Assembly (NCBI GenBank): GCA_900539035.1
Contig: UQAU01000004.1
Coordinates: forward strand, 24,903-88,902
DNA length: 64,000 nucleotides
From: an uncultured Collinsella sp.
Lineage (GTDB): Bacteria; Actinomycetota; Coriobacteriia; Coriobacteriales; Coriobacteriaceae
Direction: 5' to 3'
Positions 1 through 8,504 of this stretch are shown one piece after another (the stretch's first letter is position 1; each line of letters opens with the position of its first letter). The position numbers and the translations under genes were made by a program. Below the pieces are notes generated by a model. The model searched no databases. It was not told the origin of the DNA and was given only the letters and a program-made list of their open reading frames with translations.

Positions 1-281
1 GGCTCGCCGACAAAGACATAGCGGCGCTTTTCGGCCTGCGCCTTCACAAACTCGCGGACCTCGCGCGAAAGCTCGGGGTAGAACGGGGCGAGCATGGGAT
101 CGTCGTCGGCGGCGATAAGGATGGTATAGAGTGCCGGCGCCGTGTTGACGCCGTTAATCACCAGAGTCTGATCCTCCATGTCGCGAGCGGCCTGCTTGGC
201 AAGCTTCTTAAAGGAGAACGGGGCACGGGTGGCACCGAAGATGCCGGCCACGTGGTCCTCGAAGATGTTCAGGAAGTTCAC
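1..281 (-). CDS. DUF3662/FHA-domain protein, FhaA-like (5' part only, runs off the left edge)
   Basis: The first 93 codons are present. They begin with a GTG start at 281 and encode MNFLNIFEDHVAGIF, followed by a helix-rich region like the DUF3662 domain at the N-terminus of actinobacterial FhaA. FhaA is a scaffold whose C-terminal FHA domain reads phosphothreonine marks left by PknA/PknB-type kinases; the FHA part would lie outside the window. The start overlaps the stop of the upstream kinase as GTGA, and a GGAGAG ribosome site sits 9 nt before it, inside the kinase's last codons. The coupling argues that the two products work together. DUF3662 is assigned by recalled resemblance only. Confidence 0.75.
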   Translation of the reverse strand, partial: MNFLNIFEDHVAGIFGATRAPFSFKKLAKQAARDMEDQTLVINGVNTAPALYTILIAADDDPMLAPFYPELSREVREFVKAQAEKRRYVFVGE

Positions 282-2131
282 GAAAGATCACTCTCCGTAT
301 AGGTTCTTTGGTATCCGAGCAAATATAGGCATATCCCAACGATTATAGAGGATAGGGTTCCCGCAACCGCCGCCTTGGCGACGACCGCGGCTGCAAGGCT
401 GGCAATTTCCATATGGTGTGCAAGACAGGACGCCGCTGCGCAGCCGATGCCGGTGACAGCGATGGCGGCGATTGCGGCAAGGTTTGAGCCCTGATCGGCA
501 CGCTTGGCATGGGCATTGAGCAGCGCGGATGACGCTGCGGCAGTTGCCGCGACCAGCACAAAGGCGGCCCAAAGGAGCGGGTCTCCCAGCGCTGCGGCAA
601 CGTTACCGAGCCCCAGCACGCCTCCGGCTGAAAGCGCGACCGTGGCCAGACGGGCAAAAAGCGCGCCCATGCCCGTTGCCGCGGCGGCGCTTGCCGGGCC
701 GAGCCAAAATGACGCGACGCCGGCGGCGACCCCAGCTGCCAGGAAGGTATTGCCGGTCAGACAGCCAAGCGCGAGTGCACAGGTGAGCGTGGCGCTCGCG
801 GCAGCCTCGGTGCGACCCCAGGCGATCCACCAACCGGACATGGCGGCGGCAAAGATCACCGCGACGGGCAGCATCGACAGGATGCCCTGTGCCTGCATGG
901 TGGCGTTGGCCATGAGCACCAAAAAGCCCACAGCCGAGATGGCCGAGCCAATCTGGGGGGCCAGGCCAGCCGCCGCTCCGATCGCGATGGCCGCAATGAC
1001 CAGGCCGGGAAGCGCCGCGACCCCGGCCGTTTGCATCAGCAAAAAGCTAAAGGTGCCGCACGTTAGCGCCGAGATAGTGCGCATGGTGTAGTCGCGCGCA
1101 TGGCTCCAGCGCGTGCCCGCCCAGCCGAGTGCGGGGTCGACCTCGATGGCGTCGTCCTCGTAGTGCGACGGCTCGATATCGTCGAGCTCCTGCTCGTCAT
1201 CCGAAAGCTCGCCAACCATTTGCTCCAGGCTGCGACGGCCTTCGCGCACGCTGCCCAGACCGGCAAGGAGCTGGTCGCAAAATGCCTCGATGCTGTTGGG
1301 GCGGTCTTGCGGCATGGGGGAGAGCGCGCTCATGAGCGCGGCCTCGGCTCCCGGGGGAAAGTGTGGTATCAGCTCGCTGGGATAGGTGGCGCCGCCGATG
1401 ATGCGGTCGAGCGAGTCGGCGGGCGTGGCCGCCATAAAGGGAGCGCTGCCGCACAGGCCCTCGTAGATCACACAGGCGAGGGCAAAGACATCGGCGCGCT
1501 CATCGACCGTGCCGGTCTCGATATCGAGCTGCTCGGGCGGCATGTAGCCGATGGTGCCGCCGCGCGAGCCGCCAAAGCCACCGGCGGACGACAGCCGCGC
1601 CATGCCAAAGTCGGTGAGCTTTACATTGCCCGAGTGGTCGATGAGCACGTTGGCGGGCTTAATGTCCAGGTGGAGTACGCCATTACTATGGGCGAAGGTG
1701 AGCGCCTGGCCCAGGGCATCGGCAATGGCCGCGGCCTCATCAAAGGTAAGTGAGTGGCCGTCCACGCGGTGCAAAAACTCGGCAAGCGACATGCCATCGA
1801 CATACTCCATGACTAGGTAGGCATAGGCTGTGTCGTGCGTAAAGTCGATGACCTGCACGATGTTGGGATGTTGAAGCATGGCGGCAGTGTGCGCCTCGCG
1901 CAGGACATCCATGATGTCGCTGGCGGGCATGCCGGCACCGTTGATAAGGGGAATGCGTTTAATGGCGACGCGGCGGCGCAGGTGCGTGTCGCGGCAGATC
2001 TCGATGGAGCCAAAACCGCCGGTCGCAAGTGTCTCGAGCGGCTGGTACCGCTTGAGCAGCTCGCGAGAGCTGGTGCCCTCCAAGGGAACGTCCGGCGAGA
2101 ACCGGGCGGTATGTTGCGAGAAAAGCGGCAT
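278..2131 (-). CDS. Membrane Ser/Thr protein kinase (PknB-like) with polytopic C-terminus
   Basis: Hanks-type kinase. Numbered from a TTG two codons upstream, it shows a glycine loop GGFGS near residue 40, catalytic Lys60 in VAIKRI, the catalytic loop as HLD (156-158) with DIKPANVL, DFG at 176-178 and PPE at 200-202. The usual HRD Arg is replaced by Leu, so activation-loop control may differ from RD kinases. After about residue 350 the protein turns into a long Ala/Gly/Leu-rich region with probably eight or more membrane segments instead of PASTA repeats. The ATG at 2131 is preferred because GAGGG lies 7 nt upstream; the TTG at 2137 has no spacing to it. It is the first gene of a coupled kinase-FHA pair. 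Confidence 0.9.
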   Translation of the reverse strand: MPLFSQHTARFSPDVPLEGTSSRELLKRYQPLETLATGGFGSIEICRDTHLRRRVAIKRIPLINGAGMPASDIMDVLREAHTAAMLQHPNIVQVIDFTHDTAYAYLVMEYVDGMSLAEFLHRVDGHSLTFDEAAAIADALGQALTFAHSNGVLHLDIKPANVLIDHSGNVKLTDFGMARLSSAGGFGGSRGGTIGYMPPEQLDIETGTVDERADVFALACVIYEGLCGSAPFMAATPADSLDRIIGGATYPSELIPHFPPGAEAALMSALSPMPQDRPNSIEAFCDQLLAGLGSVREGRRSLEQMVGELSDDEQELDDIEPSHYEDDAIEVDPALGWAGTRWSHARDYTMRTISALTCGTFSFLLMQTAGVAALPGLVIAAIAIGAAAGLAPQIGSAISAVGFLVLMANATMQAQGILSMLPVAVIFAAAMSGWWIAWGRTEAAASATLTCALALGCLTGNTFLAAGVAAGVASFWLGPASAAAATGMGALFARLATVALSAGGVLGLGNVAAALGDPLLWAAFVLVAATAAASSALLNAHAKRADQGSNLAAIAAIAVTGIGCAAASCLAHHMEIASLAAAVVAKAAVAGTLSSIIVGICLYLLGYQRTYTESDLS

Positions 2132-2275
2132 GGCCAACCCTCGTGCGTTTAAAGTTCGTTTGCGAGCGGCGGGCGCGGAGCCGAGCCGTTCGCGGTGGCA
2201 TAGATGCTGCTAGTGTAGCACGCTCGGGTGCATGGGGAGGATAGCGGGATGCGAGGCTGCCCGTCTGGCTTGGCC

Positions 2276-2983
2276 TTAGCGCTTTTTCTTGTTCTTCTTC
2301 TGCTTGCGCTTGGTCTCCTGGGGCTTGTCGCCCTGTTTGGCTTCGGCGGCGGCCTTTTCTGCCTTCATTTTCTTCTTCTTGGTCTCGATGCGGAGTTTTT
2401 TGTTGATGCGCGCCTTAAGGAAGGTGCCAAACTGCTCGGCATCGCCGCGAACAAAGGTGTCCTTAGGGATCGTCACGCCCTGGTCGGCGAACATGGCCAC
2501 AAAGATGCGCTCGCCGTCGAGTACGTGGTCGAGCTTCTCAAACGGGAAGAACTGCGACTTGCCGCTCTTGCCCCAAACCATCAGGCCGTCCTCGTTGGCG
2601 GCGACGCGGCGATAGCGGCCACCCATGGACTCGTCGGCCTCGACGGCGTCGATAAAGTCGCGGGCGAGGGTGTGGTGCAGGTTTTTGCTCCACCAGGCCA
2701 AAAAGGCGCCGAATACGATCAGGACGACGCCAAACTTGATCCAGTTGCCGCCGGTCACCAGCATGCCGATGCCGATGAGCGCGGCAATCGCGGCGGCGAC
2801 ATACAGCGAGCCGCGACGCCTGGGCGAGGCGACCAGGCGGGCGAAGTCGGTGACCAGGTCGTTTTCGTACTGGTACTCGTTGAGGTACAGGATGCCGTCG
2901 TCGGCTGCGGCCTGCTCCTCGAGCGCGACCTCGACCTGGTCGGCTGCTTCGGAGGGAACGAGGTTGCTCTCTGCGTCTGCCAT
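2276..2983 (-). CDS. YcxB-like membrane protein
   Basis: 235 residues. An acidic N-terminus of about 55 residues is followed by two adjacent hydrophobic segments (about 60-98) and a soluble region (about 110-195) resembling the YcxB-like C-terminal domain. It ends in a strongly basic tail made almost wholly of Lys, Glu, Ala and Gln. The ATG at 2983 has GGAG about 10 nt upstream. It lies 144 bp upstream of the kinase gene on the same strand, so co-transcription is possible, but the gap (2132-2275) could hold a promoter. Function is unknown; the basic tail suggests contact with nucleic acid or acidic lipid, which is inference. Confidence 0.7.
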   Translation of the reverse strand: MADAESNLVPSEAADQVEVALEEQAAADDGILYLNEYQYENDLVTDFARLVASPRRRGSLYVAAAIAALIGIGMLVTGGNWIKFGVVLIVFGAFLAWWSKNLHHTLARDFIDAVEADESMGGRYRRVAANEDGLMVWGKSGKSQFFPFEKLDHVLDGERIFVAMFADQGVTIPKDTFVRGDAEQFGTFLKARINKKLRIETKKKKMKAEKAAAEAKQGDKPQETKRKQKKNKKKR

Positions 2984-3098
2984 GCTCTTTGGACTCCTAT
3001 CGCGGCGGGCTCGCCGTACGGGTTATTATGAATGCAGTATGCCGTGCGACCGCTTGGCCGCCGCGGCAACAAGACTCAGTATACCCGGGGGAGCACCC

Positions 3099-5588
3099 AT
3101 GGAATCGTTGTACCGAAAGTATCGCCCGCTCACCTTCGACTCCGTGGTGGGCCAGCAGCATATCGTCTCGACGCTCGAGCACGCCATCACCGAGGGGCGC
3201 CTGTCCCACGCCTACCTGTTCTGCGGACCGCGCGGCACGGGCAAGACCACCATGGCGCGCATCCTTGCCAAGGCGCTGCTGTGCCGCAATGCCGAGGCGG
3301 CGCGCGCCGAGGGTGCAAGCGGCTGCATGCCCGACGGCACTTGCGAGGAGTGCGAGCTCATCGCCGAGGGCAACCACCCGGATGTCTACGAGCTCGATGC
3401 TGCAAGCCGTACCGGCGTGGACAACGTGCGCGAGGAGATCATCAACTCCGTCAACTTTGCCCCGGTGCGCGGCAAGTACAAGATCTATATCATCGACGAG
3501 GTCCACATGCTCACGACGGCGGCGTTCAACGCGCTGCTCAAGACGCTCGAGGAGCCGCCGGCGCACGTGATTTTTGTGCTGTGCACCACCGACCCGCAAA
3601 AGATTCTGGAGACCATCCTCTCGCGCTGCCAGCGCTTCGATTTCCACCGCATCGGCAACGAGGATATCGAGCATCGCCTGGCATACGTGTGCGAGCAGGA
3701 GGGCTTCGATTACGACGACGAGGCGCTGGCTATCGTGGCGCGCCATGCAAAGGGCGGCATGCGCGACGCGTTGTCCACGCTGGAGCAGCTGAGCGTCTTT
3801 GGCAACGGTTCTGTGCATGCGGACGACGCCCGCTCGCTTTTAGGCGAGGTTTCGGACCAGATTCTGGGCGAGTTTTCCCGCGCCATTGCCGATCGCGATG
3901 TTGCCGAGCTGTATGGACTTATTCGCGCGCAGGTCGAGGAAGGTAACGATCTGCTGGAGCTGACGCGCGACCTGGTGGCGCACGTGCGCGACGTGTATGT
4001 TGCCTGCGTTGCCGGTGCCCGTGCCGAGTTGTTTGAGGGCGGCTCCGAGCAGGCCGAGGCGCTTGCTGCCGAGGCCGCTGCCTTTGGCGAGCATCCTGCC
4101 GACCGCCTGGCCCGTGTGCTGACAGTGCTTGACGATGCCGCACTGGAGATGAGGGGCGCGAGCGACGTGCGCCTGGTGCTCGAGATTGCCTGCACGCGTC
4201 TGGCACGTCCCGAGGCTGATATAACGATTGAGGCATTGGCCGAGCGCGTGGCACGCCTGGAGGCCATGGTTGCCAATGCCGCCGTGCCGGCGAGCGTGGC
4301 TGCTGCTCAGGCCGCCGCGCCTGCAGCATCCGTACCCGCTGCTGCCCAACAGCCGACGCTCATTTCGGGCGCCCGTGCTGCCGCTCCGGCGGCATCCGCT
4401 GCCCCCGCTGCTACGTCCGCGCATCAGGGTGGCATGCCTTGGGACCGCGGCGCTGCTGTTCCGGCTGCCCAGCCTGCTCCCCGTTCTGCGTCCGTGTCAG
4501 CTTCCAAGTCTGCAGCGCCTGCACCTCAGCCTGCGCCGGCTTCGACGCCTCAGCCCGTTGCTGCCCCCGCGCCTGCCACCGCTCCGGCACCTAAGCCCCA
4601 GTCCAACAATGCCGCCCAGGTTGCCGCCGCCGGTGCTGCCGAGACGCCCGCGGTCGAGGATGCCGGAGAGCTGCAGCGCAAATGGGCCGAGGTCGTCGAG
4701 CGTGTCAAGGCGCGTCAGGCTTCCTACGCAGGGCTTTTGCTCAACGCCCGCGCCACGGCCGACGACGGCTCCAAGCTCACCGTCTCGTTCCCCGCGGGTT
4801 CGACCTTTGCCATCAAGATGCTCGGCCGCGCTGACACGCAATCGGTGGTCCTGCCGACGGTCTGCGCGGTCTTCGGTCGTCGTACCGTCGACTATGTCCT
4901 GGATGGGGGTGGCACGCCGGCTCCTCAACATGAGGAGCATTCTCCATCTGCACGGGCTGCGGCATCTGCGGACCCGCAACCCGTGTCCTCGGCGGCCCCT
5001 GTATCCTCGAGCGCCAGCGCGCCGCAGCAGCAAGCGGCGCCGGTAGCGGCATCGACCCCGTTGGCGCCTAAGCCCGCAGCGCCCAAACCGGCTGCTCCGA
5101 CACCCGCGCTCAAGCCCGTCTCGCCCGCGCCCAAGTCGTCTGACCTGGGCAAAGCCCCCTGGCTGCGCTCCGACAACCCTGCCGGTGCTCCTGCCACGGG
5201 CAAGCTCCCGACCGAGCCCGCGCCCCGAGCGCCCGAGCGCGCGTCCGTCCCCATGGCTCAGCCGCCTGCGCAGGCTGCGCCATGGGAATCCGAGCAGGTG
5301 CCCTACGACGATGCTATGGTCGGTGGTTTTGCTGCCGATGCCGGCGGGGACGATCTGCCCCCGTTCGACGTGCCGGGTGCGGCGTCCGCGACCAAGGCCG
5401 CTGCTGTGGCACCCGCAGCCTCTGCAAACGACGACGTCCCCGCCGCTCCCTGGGAATCCAATCCCGGTGCTGGCAGCCCCTTCGGCCATCAGGGCGCAGC
5501 CCCGAGCATCCCGCAGACCGAGGACGAGGCCAAGGCCCTCATCCGCAGCGTCTTTGGCCAGGCCACCATCTTCAAGCCGGTGGAGTAG
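3099..5588 (+). CDS. dnaX: DNA polymerase III subunits gamma/tau
   Basis: Clamp-loader ATPase, 829 residues. It shows the conserved start MESLYRKYRP, Walker A GPRGTGKTT (Lys49), a zinc module with four Cys between about 61 and 87 (LLC, GCMPDGTCEEC), Walker B DEVHML, and the SRC sensor motif. Residues 1 to about 370 form the gamma core. A very long Pro/Ala-rich linker follows, split by a compact region near 530-610 (WAEVVERVKA onward) that resembles tau domain IV/V, then a second low-complexity stretch and a short C-terminal tail. The start is fixed by GGGGAG 5 nt upstream; the frame is open further upstream to 2625, but that stretch is antisense to the YcxB-like gene. It is divergent from 2983. 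Confidence 0.95.
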   Translation: MESLYRKYRPLTFDSVVGQQHIVSTLEHAITEGRLSHAYLFCGPRGTGKTTMARILAKALLCRNAEAARAEGASGCMPDGTCEECELIAEGNHPDVYELDAASRTGVDNVREEIINSVNFAPVRGKYKIYIIDEVHMLTTAAFNALLKTLEEPPAHVIFVLCTTDPQKILETILSRCQRFDFHRIGNEDIEHRLAYVCEQEGFDYDDEALAIVARHAKGGMRDALSTLEQLSVFGNGSVHADDARSLLGEVSDQILGEFSRAIADRDVAELYGLIRAQVEEGNDLLELTRDLVAHVRDVYVACVAGARAELFEGGSEQAEALAAEAAAFGEHPADRLARVLTVLDDAALEMRGASDVRLVLEIACTRLARPEADITIEALAERVARLEAMVANAAVPASVAAAQAAAPAASVPAAAQQPTLISGARAAAPAASAAPAATSAHQGGMPWDRGAAVPAAQPAPRSASVSASKSAAPAPQPAPASTPQPVAAPAPATAPAPKPQSNNAAQVAAAGAAETPAVEDAGELQRKWAEVVERVKARQASYAGLLLNARATADDGSKLTVSFPAGSTFAIKMLGRADTQSVVLPTVCAVFGRRTVDYVLDGGGTPAPQHEEHSPSARAAASADPQPVSSAAPVSSSASAPQQQAAPVAASTPLAPKPAAPKPAAPTPALKPVSPAPKSSDLGKAPWLRSDNPAGAPATGKLPTEPAPRAPERASVPMAQPPAQAAPWESEQVPYDDAMVGGFAADAGGDDLPPFDVPGAASATKAAAVAPAASANDDVPAAPWESNPGAGSPFGHQGAAPSIPQTEDEAKALIRSVFGQATIFKPVE

Positions 5589-5609
5589 CTGCGCAGGCGG
5601 GTATACTGC

Positions 5610-6083
5610 TCAAGAAGAGGACCCCTTGTCCGGGCGCATCTGTATTTCGGACATGTGTAGTGTGGTGCCGCGTATGTCGCATTTGAGCAGACAGGTGCGT
5701 GACGGTCGGCCTAGGATGCTGAGGTCGATACGATACGTCGCATGGCTGTCCGTGTACTCGACTTGCTCGGCGTTAATGGTTGCTCCGATTGCCAAATAAA
5801 CGCCTAGCTCGGCATCGACAATCTTGAAGTCCTTTATCTTGACCTTGAACTCTTGATAGAGGGACGGGCTGTTGTAGTAGACGGTTCGGGTTCCGTCGGT
5901 GCACTCATCGGTCGTCTCCCATTTGACGACGGGCTGGTCCGAGCTGGCTATCAGCAGTTCTGCTCCAAAAGCTATGGCATGGGTGATGACAACCAGCAAT
6001 GCCCAGCCGACAAAGAGATAGAGAACCACATATGCAACGGGGTGTTTTGAGCGGATGTTTTGGAGCGCGTTGGGGGCATTCAT
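5610..6083 (-). CDS. Small single-pass membrane protein, unknown function
   Basis: 157 residues, starting MNAPNALQNIRSKHP. One membrane segment spans about 16-45, followed by an extracytoplasmic region with a Cys pair (C61, C131 region) that could form a disulfide and several beta-strand-like stretches. GGAGG stands 8 nt before the ATG at 6083, supporting the gene. It converges on dnaX with a 21-bp gap and is divergent from ybaB. The protein is not recognised; no enzymatic motif is visible. Codon use is less GC-biased at third positions than in dnaX. Confidence 0.65.
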   Translation of the reverse strand: MNAPNALQNIRSKHPVAYVVLYLFVGWALLVVITHAIAFGAELLIASSDQPVVKWETTDECTDGTRTVYYNSPSLYQEFKVKIKDFKIVDAELGVYLAIGATINAEQVEYTDSHATYRIDLSILGRPSRTCLLKCDIRGTTLHMSEIQMRPDKGSSS

Positions 6084-6422
6084 GGGGCACCTCCAAATTA
6101 CTATCTATGGCAATCAAATTATACCCTGCCGCCATGTGCGCCGCCTCGAGCAGCGGTTCGGCATTTAGCTATTTAGTGGCGCACATGAAATGCCGGATTC
6201 GGCTCTACTAGATTGAGTGTGCGATATTATGCAACCTTGCATAATTCGACCTTGCATAATCTTTGAGTGCGGTTTGTATTGGAGGACATGTATATCGACT
6301 GAGGTAACACGTCCGCCCCGCTCTCTCGCCGCGCGCCGTGGTACGATTTTTGAGTTTGAAAGTCCCGCCGTGCTCCGGCTGCCCTTGCAGCTCGGCGTGC
6401 GGCCGCACGTAAAGGAGCCATC
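6084..6422. promoter_or_regulatory. Divergent intergenic region before ybaB-recR
   Basis: 339 bp between the small membrane protein (-) and ybaB (+). It is AT-richer than its surroundings and holds the TTGCATAAT repeat cluster at 6226-6260. The stretch 6261-6422 is the probable leader of ybaB. No riboswitch fold or small gene is evident. Confidence 0.5.
6226..6260. promoter_or_regulatory. Putative operator: three TTGCATAAT half-sites
   Basis: ATTATGCAA at 6226-6234 and TTGCATAAT at 6237-6245 form a perfect 9-2-9 inverted repeat. A third copy, TTGCATAAT, is at 6252-6260, 15 bp (about 1.5 helical turns) after the second. This arrangement is typical of a cooperative repressor site. The same nonamer recurs at 15697 and 21383. 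The half-site resembles actinobacterial ArgR boxes (TTGCAT/ATGCAA), but the regulator is not established. Confidence 0.5.
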
Positions 6423-6743
6423 ATGGCCGGTATGAACATGCAGCAGATGATGAAGCAGGCTCGCAAGATGCAGGAGCAGCTTGCCGCCGCGCAGGAGAAC
6501 CTCAAGTCCCAGACCGTCGACGCCTCTGCCGGCGGCGGCATGGTCAAGGTGACCGTTAACGGCGAGATGGAGCTCGTCAACCTCACCATCGATCCCGATG
6601 CGCTCGATCCCGAGGACGTCGATATGCTGCAGGATATGATCATGGCTGCCGTCAACGAGGCCGTCCGCGGCGTCAACGAGCTCGCCAACAAGCAGATGGG
6701 CGCCATCACCGGCGGCCTCAACATCCCGGGCATGCCGTTCTAA
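6423..6743 (+). CDS. ybaB: YbaB/EbfC family nucleoid-associated protein
   Basis: 106 residues; [19 protein letters not shown] forms the Met/Gln-rich N-terminal helix of the family. The central strand motif [20 protein letters not shown] and a final helix follow. EbfC proteins form tweezer-like dimers that bind DNA. AAGGAG lies 5 nt before the ATG. The gene is 13 bp from recR, the usual ybaB-recR pairing, which often also follows dnaX as it does here. Confidence 0.95.
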   Translation: MAGMNMQQMMKQARKMQEQLAAAQENLKSQTVDASAGGGMVKVTVNGEMELVNLTIDPDALDPEDVDMLQDMIMAAVNEAVRGVNELANKQMGAITGGLNIPGMPF

Positions 6744-6756
6744 GACACGCATATAT

Positions 6757-7353
6757 ATGAGTGCCAACCACAGTCTGCAAAAACTGCTCGATGAGCTGGG
6801 CCGTCTGCCGGGCATTGGTCCCAAGTCGGCCCAGCGCATCGCCTATTACCTGTTGGAGGCCGACGCCGAGGAGGCGCGCCGCCTGGCCGAGGCCATCCTG
6901 GAGGTCAAGCAGGAGGTCCACTTTTGCAGCCGCTGCTTTAACTACGCCACGGCCGACGAGTGCTCCATCTGCCAGGACCCGATGCGCGATACCACTCGCA
7001 TTTGCGTGGTGGGCGAGCCGCGCGATGTCCAGGCGATCGAGCGCACGGGCAGCTACCACGGCCTCTACCACGTATTGGGCGGCGTGATCAGTCCCATGGA
7101 CAAGATTGGCCCCGAGCAGCTGCACATTCGAGAGCTGCTGGCACGCTTGGGCCACGAGGACATCCACGAGGTCATCATCGCCACCAACCCCAATATTGAG
7201 GGCGAGACCACGGCGAGCTATCTGGCCCGTACCATCAAGCCGTTGGGCGTCGAGGTGTCGCGTCTGGCAAGCGGCCTTCCCGTGGGCGGCGACTTGGAGT
7301 ATGCCGACGAGCTTACGCTTGGCCGCGCCATCGAGGCCCGCCGCGCGATTTAG
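6757..7353 (+). CDS. recR: Recombination protein RecR
   Basis: 198 residues, the normal family length. It has an N-terminal helix-hairpin-helix ([16 protein letters not shown]), a four-Cys zinc finger ([16 protein letters not shown], about 54-69), and a Toprim domain with ICVVGEP and the ATNPNIEGE motif, ending in a Walker-B-like segment. RecR acts with RecO and RecF to load RecA at single-strand gaps. The ribosome site is weak (no clear GGAG before 6757), so translation may partly depend on coupling to ybaB, 13 bp upstream. Confidence 0.97.
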   Translation: MSANHSLQKLLDELGRLPGIGPKSAQRIAYYLLEADAEEARRLAEAILEVKQEVHFCSRCFNYATADECSICQDPMRDTTRICVVGEPRDVQAIERTGSYHGLYHVLGGVISPMDKIGPEQLHIRELLARLGHEDIHEVIIATNPNIEGETTASYLARTIKPLGVEVSRLASGLPVGGDLEYADELTLGRAIEARRAI

Positions 7354-7598
7354 GTGGCGAGCCTGCTCCTGCCGTATGTTTTCCTCGCGACGCACGGGGT
7401 AGTCATAATTTCCCCGTGCGACTGTGAGTTTGTTGTGCAACAAAGATGCTTCGTATCCGCTTATCGCATGGATGCTTCCGCTCGCATCCTTAATTTGTCC
7501 ATTCGTTGCGCAACCTTTTTGGTTCGCTGATACACTCAAATATGGATTCGAATGAATGCGCCGCTCCCGAGCGGCGTGTTTTTGTTGGAGGAGAACGC

Positions 7599-8504
7599 AT
7601 GCGGCCCGGTGGCACTCAGACAAAGCGCGGCGCCGCGGTGCGCATACGACGCCGACTGGGCTTGGCGCCGCGGGCGTACGCACTGCTATCGTGCTCGCTG
7701 GTGCTGGTCATAGCTGGCGTTTCTGCCTATGGCATGACCGTGCCGTCCATGATGCAGGCGCATGCCGCACGCGAACCGCGCGTGGGGCATGAGGTCAAAA
7801 GCGATCTGGGCACCACGACTGGATATGCTTGGGCAAGTGTGGTCGGGCATATTGTGTTTGGCACCGACGATGCGGACGGCGCCGAGGCCCCGGACAACGA
7901 AGTCACGCTTGCCAATGGCAAAACCATCGTGCTCACCAACACCAAGATCATCGATCGATTGTCCAACAATAGCGTGGCGGCAACGGTGAATAAGGTCGAG
8001 CAGCAAAAGGAGCAGGACGCCCAGCAGTCCGGAAAGCCCGGTAGCTCGGATACTTCTGGCTCCGGCTCGGATTCATCGAGTTCGGGCGGCGGCTCTGGGT
8101 CGGGTTCCTCTACCGGAGGGCCTGGAAACGGCGGCTCGACGGGCGGCAACACTGACAACGATGCAAACTCCGGCGGCCTTTCCGCTGCTGAGGAAGAGAG
8201 CATTCACAGTTGGCTTGTGACCAAGTACAACATGCTCGACGGCTATGTTTCTCGTGCCAATGACGTGGTCTCGACCTATAACTCTACGGGAGATCCCAGG
8301 CCGTGCGACAGCCTGGTCGGGGAGATGTTTGTCATTCGAGCCGAGTTCGGTCGTCAGACATTCTCGCCCCGGTCAAGGTGGTATCAGCAGTATGCCAATC
8401 TGTGGGGCTGTTACACCAACCTATGTCAATGGGTCGGCCATTACGGCGATGATGACGTCGCGCTCGGTAACTTCAACAATAACGTGGCGGCGCTTGCCCT
8501 ATGA
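7599..8504 (+). CDS. Membrane-anchored protein with Ser/Gly linker, kinase-operon partner, unknown function
   Basis: 301 residues from the ATG at 7599, chosen for GGAGGAG 5 nt upstream; the frame is open back to 7506 without a ribosome site. A basic N-terminus (RIRRRLG) is followed by one membrane segment (about 26-48). Then comes an outward region of about 90 residues, a low-complexity Ser/Gly/Thr linker (about 145-195) and a C-terminal domain of about 100 residues with three Cys and many Trp/Tyr. The layout of anchor, spacer and small domain suggests a cell-surface sensor or wall-binding module. Its TGA overlaps the kinase ATG (ATGA), implying coupled synthesis with the kinase. Confidence 0.75.
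   Translation: MRPGGTQTKRGAAVRIRRRLGLAPRAYALLSCSLVLVIAGVSAYGMTVPSMMQAHAAREPRVGHEVKSDLGTTTGYAWASVVGHIVFGTDDADGAEAPDNEVTLANGKTIVLTNTKIIDRLSNNSVAATVNKVEQQKEQDAQQSGKPGSSDTSGSGSDSSSSGGGSGSGSSTGGPGNGGSTGGNTDNDANSGGLSAAEEESIHSWLVTKYNMLDGYVSRANDVVSTYNSTGDPRPCDSLVGEMFVIRAEFGRQTFSPRSRWYQQYANLWGCYTNLCQWVGHYGDDDVALGNFNNNVAALAL

Noticed and set aside
2625..3098. N-terminal extension of dnaX
   Set aside because: The frame is open but antisense to the YcxB-like gene. The conserved MESLYRKYRP start with its own ribosome site at 3099 fits the family.
2984..3098. SRP (4.5S) RNA or tRNA next to dnaX
   Set aside because: These RNAs often lie near dnaX, but the 115 bp here lack the conserved SRP tetraloop region or any cloverleaf.
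3099..5588. Programmed frameshift site giving a short gamma subunit
   Set aside because: I could not find an A-rich slippery heptamer followed by a stem in the region after the ATPase core; high-GC actinobacteria generally lack it.
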